Of a DNA stretch of 55,611 nucleotides, positions 1-10,977 are shown piece by piece. The DNA lies in assembly GCA_965644315.1 (NCBI GenBank), contig CBFFRQ010000211.1:1-55611 (forward strand), given 5' to 3'. A model generated the notes under the pieces. It did no database searches and was not told where the DNA came from. It saw nothing but the letters and a program-made list of their open reading frames with translations. A program made the translations under genes and the position numbers. How positions within the stretch are numbered: the first letter of the stretch is position 1; the number at the start of each line of letters is the position of its first letter. The DNA is from Caecitellus pseudoparvulus (lineage: Eukaryota; Bigyra: Bicosoecida).

Positions 1-592
1 TAACCCTAACCCTAACCCTAACCCTAACCCTAACCCTAACCCTAACCCTAACCCTAACCCTAACCCTAACCCTAACCCTAACCCTAACCCTAACCCTAAC
101 CCTAACCCTAACCCTAACCCTAAACCTAACCCTAACCCTAACCCTAACCCTAACCCTAACCCTAACCCTAACCCTAACCCTAACCCTAACCCTAACCCTA
201 ACCCTAACCCTAACCCTAACCCTAACCCTAACCCTAACCCTAACCCTAACCCTAACCCTAACCCTAACCCTAACCCTAACCCTAACCCTAACCCTAACCC
301 TAACCCTAACCCTAACCCTAACCCTAACCCTAACCCTAACCCTAACCCTAACCCTAACCCTAACCCTAACCCTAACCCTAACCCTAACCCTAACCCTAAC
401 CCTAACCCTAACCCTAACCCTAACCCTAACCCTAACCCTAACCCTAACCCTAACCCTAACCCTAACCCTAACCCTAACCCTAACCCTAACCCTAACCCTA
501 ACCCTAACCCTAACCCTAACCCTAACCCTAACCCTAACCCTAACCCTAACCCTAACCCTAACCCTAACCCTAACCCTAACCCTAACCCTAAC
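1..592. repeat. Terminal telomeric repeat array (CCCTAA)n / (TTAGGG)n
   Basis: The window opens with about 99 tandem 6-bp units. The C-rich strand is on top, so the G strand runs 3' outward to the left, as expected at a left chromosome end maintained by telomerase. The array stays in register with one visible variant, C to A at position 124. It ends in ...CCCTAAC, and the next base starts the retrotransposon array (TTTCCAAATG). TTAGGG is the repeat of animals, many fungi and many protists, so it does not identify the lineage. Confidence 0.98.
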
Positions 593-2127
593 TTTCCAAA
601 TGTCAAGCTAATCACAAGTTGTGAAGTGCTAACATTGCCTAATCCAGGCGCTCGTGCACCCTAAGTGTGGTGCTGCGCAGCGCTTGTGCGTTGGCAGTGC
701 AGCGCGCGGGTGAGCAGCTGTGCGATTTCCGCACGCCACGCTCCCGCCGCAGTGCTAAGTGCGGCTCCGGCTGGACGCTGCACCACTGCTTGCCCGAAAC
801 CATTGCTTCATCATCGCGCGCACCAATCCAGGGCACCAGCATCCATGCCAGCCAAGTCCCTGCGTTTTCATGGACAAGTGCCTGGAGAAAAAAGGTCAGG
901 GTGGCACACAACAGGTGCTGACTGACATGTCACGCTGAGGGGCAGTGCCCACCTTTCCAGCTGGTGGTGGGAGACGGACTGGGACACGGCCAAGGATGGA
1001 TCGATGCCGTCCGCAAGGGTTTACCCTCAGAGTGAGCGAGGCCGAGTTTCCGGAGCTGTTCCTGGGGACAGGCGCGCTAATTCCATGCTTGGAACAACTG
1101 CACCAGGCAGACCATTCTCCTTGTCACGCTGCCGAGGACGGTGAAGGCCTCACACAGCCCCAGCGTTGCTGCTGTGCGGGAGAAGAATTCTCACCATCAT
1201 GCTGAATGGGGCCTGGTGGGAAGGCAGGCATTCAAATACGTGGCAGGTTCATTGCCGCCAGAGTGCGCGAGGGTCAGCGTGACTGCCCTCTCCTTTCCAG
1301 AAAGAAGGTTGCCTAAAGATCTCTGAGGGCAGCAACCAACATTGCCTGTGAGATGGGATGTGGCCCAAGATCTTGAAGCTTGTTCATGCCCATGTCGTCC
1401 ACTGATTTACTCCCACTGCCAAGTGGCCCAAAGCCTGCTGTGATGACTGCCTCTCTCAGAAGATATTCTCTGTCAGATATTGCTGCGACACTGCCAGCTT
1501 CTTGCTGGTGCGTCCAAGTACAAAGCAGACATGGTGGGCATGCAGCCAATGGCAGCTCTGTATTTACACACACAAGAGCATTTCCGCCTCACAGCCTTCC
1601 GAGTCGCACCACAGTCACCAAGCCAATGCCTTTCCTAGCAGACCCTTCCAACAGAGCCTGGGCACCCACTGCAGGGAGGACTGCCAGCCCAGGCAGACCT
1701 CCTCGTCCAGCAGCTGCAGGCCACAGCAGCGGGGCAGCCACCCTGCAGTCTGCACCAAACCATACGGGCGCTGCTGTACTGCTTAACAGGTGCCGCTGCA
1801 CGGCTTGACAGGCAACCTTGATTCTGTCCTCCCTCTCAGCAACCCCTTGCCTCATGCACGTTGCCCTGGGAATAGTTTAACTAATTGATTAATGGGTTCC
1901 AACTGCTTTTGGTTAATGTAATATAGGAGAAATAAAATTTTCCAATGGATGAGGACCTTGAACTTTCTTTCACGCAGCTAACTTCATCTAAGCTATGTAG
2001 GATGATCCTTCTGCCAAGAGAGCAGTGCACAGTCACCCTCCCTAAGGCACACACTAGACTTGGAGGGTCTCATGTTAGCCCTGTGAAGTTAGAACCTTTC
2101 CAGTGCTGACTACCTGAGGCAGCATGT

Positions 2128-2850
2128 TTGACTTCTTCAATTGCTCCTGGTACTGACATGCAGTTTGATGATGGGCACTTCACTAGCCTGTCCACTGCCC
2201 TGATTTTCATCCTTATTAATGCATCAATGAGGCCTACCGGGAACCGAAAGGCAACACACTGTGGCTCAGACACTCTGCCTGTTGATGTCAAGGCAGAGAA
2301 AGAGATGACTCCGAGGCAAAAGTCTTTGCCGGGGGTGTACTTTGGCTTGCTCTCATTTACACACTTGAGGTGTCTCCCATTCTTCAGCTCACGGTCGTCA
2401 ACGCTGAGAAGTCCACACTTGTACTGTGGAACCCTGACGAACCCTTCACGAGCACCACTGATTCAACTGAGCCGCTGCCTGAACACACTCGACCGATGGG
2501 GCATTGTCTGTGTGGCCTGCCCCATCCTCCCCCGCTGAGTGGCAAGCCGATTCCCTTCAAAGACAGAGTGCGGCTGGCCATGCTGTCCCTCAGGTCTGAC
2601 TTTCCCCACTCCTGCCTGTGGAAGGAGGGATTTGCAGGGGGACTGTCTACCCAAAGACTCTCATCACTGGCAAGAGCACACGGGTGTGTTCTCCTGGTGG
2701 TATCACCACGCGCCAACAAGCAGCTGCCGATGAGAGAGCCAAGACGGGTGCCGACCCCATACTGTCACCCATCCCAACATCTGTACAAGTCGCCGACCAG
2801 ATCAGTAGCGATGCACCCCATACCCCTGTCGGCCGCGGAAGACACATGAC
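2128..2850 (+). pseudogene. Unit 1 ORF1 protein remnant (C-terminal part)
   Basis: Translations in several frames match the C-terminal third of the 748-codon frame of unit 3. LVLWNPDEP matches LVLWNPDIP, PFKDRVRLAMLSLRSDFP matches PFRDRLRGALQSLRDDFP, and TLITGKSTRV...TTRQQAA matches TLIAGKGTRV...MTRQQAA. Fainter DNA similarity to the ORF1 start region is visible at 593-1000 (for example around ACTGACATG at about 922). The remnant shows that units 1-3 belong to one element family and that ORF1 comes before the endonuclease/RT part. It is broken by frameshifts. Confidence 0.75.
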
Positions 2851-3650
2851 ACGCTCTGCACTTGCTGTTGGGAATGCACGGCTCTTGCGCCGTGTGTCCA
2901 CGATGTCAGCTGCCCTGTGTCCAGTCTGTGTGCAGTGCGTTGTCCATGTTGGCACTCTGTGTCACAGAGCTCGGGGGGCACGGCCTGCTCGACACGGAAG
3001 TCATGGGCCTTGGAATGCTCTGCCCAAGCCTCACCTCAGATCGGCCCGTCGGGCGGAGTGAGGCCGCCTCGTTGCTTGATCGAGCATTCCAATGGCCTCA
3101 GTGATCCCACCGGACGTTGATATCATGCAGACGAAGCCATTTGATCCCGTGTCCAAGAACCCATCACACATGTGTGCACCAACTGGCACTTCTACAGCGA
3201 AAGGAAGGCACGTTGATCCGGATGATGAAGCTCTGCACTCACAAGAGGTTTATGGCAGCTTGAGTCTGTTGTTCAACAGCTCCGCTCACCCACATGATTG
3301 TCATCATGGGTGACTTGAACACTCATCCAGGTGACGAAGGGTGGCACGTGGGGAGCAGATCACTGGGAGAACTGGACCGGCATTCTCAGAGCCCACTGAA
3401 GACATCCTTGCAGATGCAGCTCCTCTGCGAGCAAGGGCTCAGAATGATCCCAGCCGGACTTGTGGCCTGCCAACGCACAGGGTAAGGGTCGGGCTCTGGA
3501 CCACATCCCGATGACTGAGATAACTCATGTATGTTGAGCAGACCACTGCACATCACAACAACGTTCTCCAGTGGACGAAAAAGAGTGCCGCCTGACCAGT
3601 CCCCAGTGACCATCATCTTGTTGCAGCAGAAGTCCGAGTGAAGCCTGCCA
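2850..3650 (+). pseudogene. APE-type endonuclease remnant of unit 1 LINE ORF2
   Basis: Three motifs of the apurinic-endonuclease-like domain of non-LTR retrotransposons appear in order but in shifting frames. They are MIVIMGDLNTHPGD near 3295-3335, GRALDHIP near 3490-3513, and SDHHLVAAEV near 3605-3640. In live elements this nuclease nicks the target DNA to start target-primed reverse transcription. Here it is disrupted by stops and frame changes, so it should be inactive. Recognition rests on motif order and on the RT that follows. Confidence 0.75.
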
Positions 3651-4099
3651 AGCGAGTGTGGACATCATCCAAGAGCCCCCATGCACAGGCGGTGCCACCC
3701 CGGTGGACCTCAGCGACGAGCGAACAAGGGGCGCAGCTGACAGCCCGAGGATCCCTCAGCTCGCGGGCCACCGCGCTCCAGACAGGCAGCGCTGCCCCGA
3801 GCCTATCCTTTCTCAACGGTGCCATCTGCCGCGGCTACGACGACATCTGCAGCCAAGACCCCACGTGACCTCTTGCCCCAGCTGAAGATGGACATCAAGG
3901 CGGCCAGCGGGCTCAAGAAGTCCATGATTGCACGGTGGCCCAAGCTGGTGGAAGACCATTGCCAAGCTGCACCGAAGCTTCACCGCCACCGGTCGGCATC
4001 CTCAGCCAGGACCACGCCCGTGCCATCCGAGAGGGAATCTCCATGGCCACCAGCGAGTGCCACACGCCACGCTTCAATGCCGCAAGGATGCAATGCGGA

Positions 4100-5440
4100 A
4101 GTGCACGAGGCTTGTGAAGAAGCGACATGCCATTTCCGTCCAGGATCCGAGCACGCTTGAGGGAACTCGCTGTCACGGACTCTTCACTGCCCACCAACAC
4201 ATCAAGCGCCTGTCAGGTCGAGGTCGTCGAGCCCGTCGAGCTCCCATCAGGGTCCGTGAAGTCCATGCAGGGAGTGCTCATCTCCTCCCCTGATCTGGTG
4301 AAGGAGGAGGTTGCCAAGCAGATGTCTGGCATCCTGAAATAACAAGCTTCAGGCCAACATCGCTGAAGCATGGGCTGGCAAGGTTCCTTCCTCAGCTTCC
4401 AAGAGTCCTTCACCCTGCCAGTGACATGGCTTCCCTCCAAGAAGCAAGTCAAAGTCCTCATGGGATCACTCAGCTTGCATCGACACCCAGGCTCTGGCAA
4501 GTTCCAATCAGAGCACATCAAGTATGCTGGGCCAGGCTTCCAAGACATCTACTCCAAGCCAAGTCATCCAAGTGCTGTAACACGGCACCTGCCCGCCAGA
4601 CTACCATGCAGGTACTGGGTCATCATCCCTAAGAAGACGAGGCAAGGCGGCCTCGCACATACCGCTTGACAGTGCCGCCCCCTCCTGCGTAGCTCTTCTC
4701 TCAGTGGCCGCTGCATGCCTGAGTCCTGGATGCAAACATGGGTGTCGAAGGAGCAGGCTGGCTTCACTCGACACCGCAACACGCATGAGCACATCTTGGC
4801 TCTCCAAGAGGTGATCAAGGGCCACCTGCGACAGTCAACAGCGCCAGTGCAAGTCCTGGTACTCGTGGACTCGGGAGCATTCGACTCTGTGAGCCACGCA
4901 GCCATCACAGAGATCCTTGAGGCTGCCTCCTCCCTGCGCCACTCCTGGCCGTCAATATGAGTACATGTCCAAGGCGACGGTCTCCATCAACACGCGCCAT
5001 GGTCTTTGTCGCCCCCTTCCTGTCAGCAATGGTGTCCCCCAAGGAGGAGCTCTGTCCCCCTCCTCTTCAAGGTTGCGGATAGATGTGCTGTCGCAAGCCC
5101 ACGATGCTCCTCCGCTACCCAGGAGTGGGCATCCCAACACCAGCAGGCCATGTCACCCACACCCTGTATGCAGACGACCCGGCCTGCATCGCAACGTCTG
5201 CCACGGCCTTGCACCGGAATCTTCGTAGAGGTGAAGGCCATCGCTGCCCGGGTTGGCCTTGCCATCAACCCGTCGAAGTCCGGGGTCATATCCTTGCCAA
5301 CTCCGTGCGAGGCAGCTGACACCAGTCAGTGAAAGGAAGAAGTTGGTGGGGAGGCTCGGCTGCCCTCAAAGCGGGCAGCATGCTGAAGGTTGGCACCAAG
5401 TCCATCCAACGGGTGGCCGAGTACACCTACTTGGGTGTGC
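4100..5440 (+). pseudogene. Reverse transcriptase remnant of unit 1 LINE ORF2
   Basis: The palm motifs of a non-LTR reverse transcriptase occur in correct order and spacing. Motif A is VDSGAFDSVSH near 4865-4897, motif B is SNGVPQGGALSP near 5026-5062, and motif C is LYADD near 5163-5177. A post-palm TYLGVLMSEH lies near 5425-5455. The A, B and C motifs sit in three different forward frames, so at least two indels separate them and the gene is dead. The catalytic aspartates themselves are still readable. Confidence 0.88.
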
Positions 5441-6560
5441 TGATGTCCGAACATCCTGCCAAGACCCGTGCACTTACCCTGCAACAAGCTGGGCTTGCTT
5501 GCATCCAGCCGGGTTCACTGCGGGCGCGCTGCTCAGTGCCACCTGCTCACGTGGCAGCGGCACCTGCTGGGTATGCCACCGTCACGTCAGCCGCCGATCA
5601 CATGCTGTCCACCCAAGCCAACAGTTCCCTGCTTCCGCTGCGCGATGTTGACCGCGGCGTCGCCCTCGCCTTGGACAGGACTCAAGTCGGCCTGCAGAGT
5701 GCACTCATGCGCCCCCACAGCTACGCCAAGCTGGCTCTGTGCGGAGTCCTGCCTGCCCACATCCGCTCCACGCAACTGCGGACTGGATGTTTGTCAAGGC
5801 TCTCCGGGATGCCGTACTCGGACACCCCTGCCTGAGTTCTGTCCTTGACCATCCTGCAGGCCTTGACCTTGGCGCTCGCTTCGATGTCGACGACCTTCAT
5901 CGTCGACACCATTGCTGATGGAGGTCGACTCCGGGCTGCCAGTGTCCTGCTCCGTGGGCACTGCATGCCCTCTTGACCTCTGGCTCATGGGCTGCATGCC
6001 AGACCTTGCACAGCTTCGGCTTGCATGTGCACCTGGCTCTGAGCATACACAGCCTTGCCCAAGTCCTTGCCGGACTTAAGACCACCCCGGGCCTCCACAG
6101 GTCTGCGGTGCTGGGGTGGCTGCCAGCGAGACGCTGTCCATGGCCGAACCCCTGGCCTCGCCGGCAGACACCCCCCGGGCCCTGCGTCGCCAAGTCCTCG
6201 CGTCGTATCTTCATGTAGCCCAGGCAGCGAGTGCAGCTGCCCACTACACCACCGACAGCCGAATCCCCCAAGTGCAGAAGCCCAGGTCAAAATGTTCCTG
6301 GGCCTGGTGCAGCACTTCGTGTGGCTACATCCACTGCCACACGGGGTGAACCCCCTCTCTGGGTCTGTCCTGATGACAGGCCCACAGAGTGATGGTCCAT
6401 CACTTCCAGACCTTACAGCTTCTTCATGGGGGGACAGTGCCACTCTGTACGAGTGCTGTCCGATTTGCGGACTCAACACCGATGCACAGCCGCACGTGCA
6501 CATCCTGCTGCACTGCACCCACCACGAACCTCACCATGGCACGCCAACACACGATGACCA
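5440..6560 (+). pseudogene. C-terminal region of LINE ORF2 with CCHC zinc-knuckle
   Basis: Downstream of the RT, broken frames continue to a motif CPICG...HILLHC near 6455-6515, spaced C-x2-C-x10-H-x4-C. This is the CCHC knuckle commonly found near the C terminus of LINE ORF2 proteins. Its presence indicates that unit 1 once carried a whole ORF2. No RNase H motif could be recognised. Confidence 0.6.
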
Positions 6561-8050
6561 AGAGTTCAGAGAACTGGCCAACAGGTCAGCTGTGCCCGAG
6601 TCCGCGGCGGGCCAAGTGGGGCAGTGCCCGCCCATCCCCCCAAGATCTGCTTACTGCGCTCCTCCTTCGCTCCCCGGACCCAGAGCCGCGAAGCCTGCGG
6701 GACCTCGAGGTCCTCCACAGGCTCCTGCTCTGCGGGCAGGGCTCACCGGTGGGGCTGCCGACGAAGAGCAGCTTTGTTCTATGAAAGAGGCGGCTGTCCT
6801 CTCCCACCCCCACCTCGTCCACCGTGCTGGTCCTTGCCCGTGTCCGTGCCCCGCAGCTGTATGGCAAGACATCCTGCGCAGCGCGGTTGAGTTCACAGCA
6901 AAGGTGGCGGGTCACAGTCACTTACATGTTGCGTATGACCGATGCCCACCACCTTGCTGTCCAGAGGCATGCTGAGTACCTGTGGTGGGCAGTACATGGG
7001 CGCGGGGCGCCGCTGCCTGGCCGCACGCAGCCAGTGGCCGCGGCCACGCGGCACACGCGCAGGCCCTGCACTCGCCGCAGGGCACGCACCTTTTCCTGCC
7101 AAGGCTACGCGCCGTCCACGGAGGTAAAGGTCCAGAGGACGCTGCAGCACTTCATGGGGCCTCAGCCAGCCCATGCAGACACTGATGGTGAGGGGGAAGG
7201 GCCCGATGGCTCCTGTGAAGAGAGCGAGGAGTGGGGGCGGAACGCAGGCGCGGGCGGGGGAGGGAACAGCCACGCTTGTGGCCGCGTCTACCCTCCACGA
7301 GTGTCCTGACGTGATGAACCTGTGTGAAGGTGGTGATAACCACGGTAGCCCGAAGCAGATGCCCAAGCACCTTACCTTTTACTTACCACATAGCCTGCGA
7401 GTAGCAGGAGTGAGCGAGCAGGCCTTCGGCCGCGGCGTGCAGCCGCAGTGCTGCACGGCCGCGGCCCGGATGGCGGCTGACGACAGCGCAAGCTCACCAC
7501 CACGAAACCAGGGCGTGACGGGGTTGAAGAAGAAGGTCCTTTTCCTTTCTGTATCCCCCTTGATGCGCGCGATGCGCTCTGTGGCGTGGCGCGTGTGTGC
7601 GCACGGGTGCTGGTGTGCGCGATCGAATTCCGCACCACGCACCCGGCCGAGTTCCCGCGCAGAGGCGGAGCACACACCTCATGAAGGGCGCAGAGAGGCC
7701 CATGAGGGCCACAGAGGAGGTGGGTGAGGAATTTGGATTATGATCTGTTGTCAAGACTGCGCGGATGCCTGGGTGTGCTCTGGTGTGCCCCAGGTGTCTG
7801 GCGCTGGCGGAGCAAGGGATGCAGAAGTGGCGGAGGAGGGCCAAGATGATGAATTGGAGCGGGCAGGACCTGCCCTAGCAAGCGGCGGCAGATATTACGG
7901 GCGCAAGCCTGTGCTCGTTGCGAATCCGCGCCAAGCGGTGCAGCCGCTGTGGCGTCCTACATGTGCAGAGAGTGCATTGTGGGGCGCCCGTGTGACGCTC
8001 AAGCTGTACGGTGCCAAGCTGTGCACGAGGTGTAATGCATTGTGAGTTGC

Positions 8051-10977
8051 TAACTTTCCAAATGTCAAGCTAATCACAAGTTGTGAAGTGCTAACATTGC
8101 CTAATCCAGGCGCTCGTGCACCCAAGTGTGGTGTTGCACAGTGCTTGCTGGTTGGGTGGTGCGCACCGGGGCGGGGTAGTGCGAATTCCGCACACCATCG
8201 CACCGTGGCTCCCAGTTTGCGCCCTCGGTCGGGGCATGCACCTGGGATCGACATCAAAAGCATCATTGACAAGCATCATGAACGCCCAAGTGGATCAAGT
8301 CCTGGGGGTCCTCTTCGTGGAGGGGTGCCTGAAGCGCAAGCAAGTGCTCGGCCCCAGAACAGGTGTCTTCACTGACATGCCACGTCGGGGTGCCGCACGC
8401 ACCTTCGAGCTTGGAGGACCCCTGCCCAAGACTGATCATGATAGTTCATCTTCGGCACGGGACATGTGGCTCGAGGTCTATGGGGAAGCCGCCGAACGGC
8501 TGATCCCAGGGCTGAGTGCGGAATTCGGCAACGCCAATGCGGCCCTGCGCCAGGGACCCACCGGATCGCCAACCATCCTCGTCACGCTCGGAAGTGAGGG
8601 TGATTCACCAACAGTGGCACGTCAACTTCGCATTCTTGCTGCTCAAGAGGACGACTTCGCCATTCGAGTCGGCCAAGGTGGGTTCGTCGCCGTGGCCTAC
8701 ACCAACACCAAGCAGTTCGCATCGGCGAAGGCGAAAGTGAAGGTGAAGGCCCACCCCACCGCCATCCAAGTGGCCCACCAAGTGACCAAGGAAGCAACCG
8801 AAATCGCCTGCCAGTCAGGTGATGTTGCCAAGGTCATGTGCCTCGTTAGGTCCCACTTCGACCATGGCCCCGTGCCAGCCCAAGCCGTCCGTCCCAGTGT
8901 CAGACAATCCGTCCCCTCCGAGGGTGATGCACCTGTCGACACCAAGACACCATCGACCTGGACTGACACTCAGCTCGACAAGGCACCGAAGAAGAAGAAG
9001 ACCCGTCGAGGCAAGCGAGGAAAGGGCAAGTCAGCCGGACGATCCCTCACCTTCGAGGACGTCTTCATCAAGAACGTCCGGCCACCTGCACCTCGACCAA
9101 CCTCACCACCTGCCACCCAAGGCTCACCCAAAGATACCGTCACCACCCCTGTGGTGCATGCCATGTTGCCTTCATCAAGGGTGCAGCGGGGCGTCGACCG
9201 CAAGTGGCCGTCCCCCACCCCGTCGGGCGAGGCAAGCCCCGAGGTGCACCGGTATCGGCCGTCTGCAGCAGCAGCATGGGAGGTGATCACAAGGGTGGTG
9301 CCTCTTCATGACAGTGTGCGGACACCCGAGCACCTGGCCGAGTACCCCATCAAGCCTGGCCCTCTGGCCGACCTGCTGTCATCGACCCACGTGTACTCTA
9401 ACGTGGGGGGCGGGCCTGTGTCCAGGCCTGTCTCGAGACGGCAGCAGGGGAGAGGGTCTTCGAGGCTGGGGACCTCCTCCTACTCCAGCATGCAGCCACC
9501 ATCAACGCTGCCCAGCTTGCCTTCAAGCACATGGTCAGGCAGCTGGAGGGGGTGGTCAGTGACTCGTCCAGCTCGGACATCATGGACGTCGGCCAGAAGC
9601 CACCCTCCCCCTTCCGCTCAGACGGGCAACGGGTGGCCGTCTTCCGCAACATGCTGCACCAGCACTCGCCGGATGACACCTTCCTGGCCCCAGGTACACC
9701 ACCAGTCCTGCTTCCCGGCCTGCACCTGCTCATCGACCGCATCAACCAAGGGTACCGTGCCCCAGCCGGGCATGATGACCTTGGCCAGGCCGGCGTCGAC
9801 CCCAGCCAGGTTGATGAAGAGGGTGACCAAGAGGGGCACCTCGACGGAGTGCTGTATGCCTTCGCACTTCGAGAGGTGTGGACCGACAACACGGCCCATC
9901 TGCAGCTCATCCTCGTCGACCATGATCGAGGCAAGCTGGTGCTGTGGAACCCCGACATCCCTGACCTCCATGACGAGCTGCCCCTGCACAAGTGCATGAC
10001 CCGGCTGGCAGCCGAAGGCATCAACGTCTTGTACCGGATCTGGACCACACCCGAGGCGGGCAGTCCAGCACCCTTCCGGGACAGGCTTCGAGGGGCACTC
10101 CAGTCTCTCCGAGATGACTTCCCCCCCCTGCCTCACAAGGCCACCGACGGCACCGTGCACCCCCAGACCCTCATCGCTGGCAAGGGCACAAGGGTGGCCA
10201 TGCCTCATGGGCGGATGACCCGACAGCAGGCCGCCACCCTGGAGGCTGAGGTCAAGGACCCCCTCAAGCGGCTGGTGCCTGAAGACGGCGAGGGTCGCCT
10301 GCCCAAGGTCAAGGATGTGCCCCACATCTCGATCGGGCAGATGGGTGGACGCCTGATGTAAGTCACCTGTGGGGGCATACTCCCTGTGCCACACATGACT
10401 GAAGCTTTGTGTCGCGACCGACGCACATAGCTGACATCGGACATTGGAAAGTCCAACCCAACCTCACCATCACCAACCCAACATCGATACCAACACATCA
10501 GGACTCGGCTCAGTGGAAGGGGAAGGCACTTGCAGCAAGATCTGTGAGGCCGCCCCCAAACCTGAGCCGAAGGGACAGCCGGGCTGGGTCGTGTGCTTGC
10601 ATCTCAGCAACACCCAGTCCGTGTCGAGTCCATATCCTCCAGCCCACACCGCCACCCAAGCCAAGCAAGTCGGGTCTCCACCCCTGGACATCGGACCGAG
10701 ACGGACGAGACTGGACTGGACGGACAAGACAAGAGTGGACCGAGACCTGGACCTACACCTCAAGACCATCCCACCGGGGCGGGCGCTGAAGCGCCAAGAC
10801 AGACGGCGACTTATACAACGGACACGAGTCTGTGCTAGTCGCAAAGCCGTGCAAGCGGTGCCGTCGTGGTGTCTGTGTCACTGCATTCTGTTGTGGCGCA
10901 GGTGGCACCACATGTCCAAGCCCAAGCTGTACCATGATGTAGCCTGCATGGAGGCAATCTGCAATGCATTGAGTAGC
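8051..10977 (+). mobile_element. Unit 2: ORF1-only telomeric retroelement unit, 2,927 bp
   Basis: The unit is bounded on each side by GCTAAC followed by TTTCCAAATG. It contains the 5' segment, one ORF1-like gene and a tail of about 615 bp after the stop, but no endonuclease or RT. As far as I compared it, it is identical to unit 3 except for one G in a G run (six at 9404-9409 versus seven in unit 3). That change shifts the ORF1 frame. Such units would need enzymes in trans, like Drosophila HeT-A, or they could have spread by recombination as a subtelomeric repeat. Confidence 0.85.
8236..10361 (+). pseudogene. ORF1 gene of unit 2, frameshifted copy
   Basis: The same protein as the unit 3 ORF1 is encoded, but one G is missing in a homopolymer at about 9404-9409. 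The first part (from ATG 8236) therefore runs out of frame and ends at 9999, while the correct C-terminal frame resumes at about 9410 and ends at 10361. Apart from that base the two copies give the same translation. Either this copy has just been inactivated or the missing G is a sequencing error in a homopolymer, and a single read-level check would decide. Confidence 0.8.

Larger units (their letters stand above)
593..8050 (+). mobile_element. Unit 1: decayed full-length non-LTR (LINE-type) retrotransposon next to the telomere
   Basis: The unit starts with the same segment (TTTCCAAATGTCAAGC...) as units 2 and 3 at 8055 and 10982. It ends with a 3' tail at about 7888-8050 alignable to the tails of those units (ATGCATTG...GAGT then GCTAAC). 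Inside, in order, are remnants of the ORF1 protein, an APE-type endonuclease, a reverse transcriptase and a C-terminal zinc-knuckle. No frame is intact: domains hop between all three forward frames and carry stops. At about 7.46 kb it is the size of a complete LINE. The 5' end faces the telomere. Stretches at about 1100-2100 (AT-rich at 1860-2000) and 6600-7850 hold nothing I can assign and may be untranslated regions or later insertions. Confidence 0.85.

Noticed and set aside
8116-9999. 627-residue protein of unit 2 as a distinct gene product
   Set aside because: Its C-terminal 200 residues are an out-of-frame reading caused by the missing G. The unit 3 copy shows the true frame.
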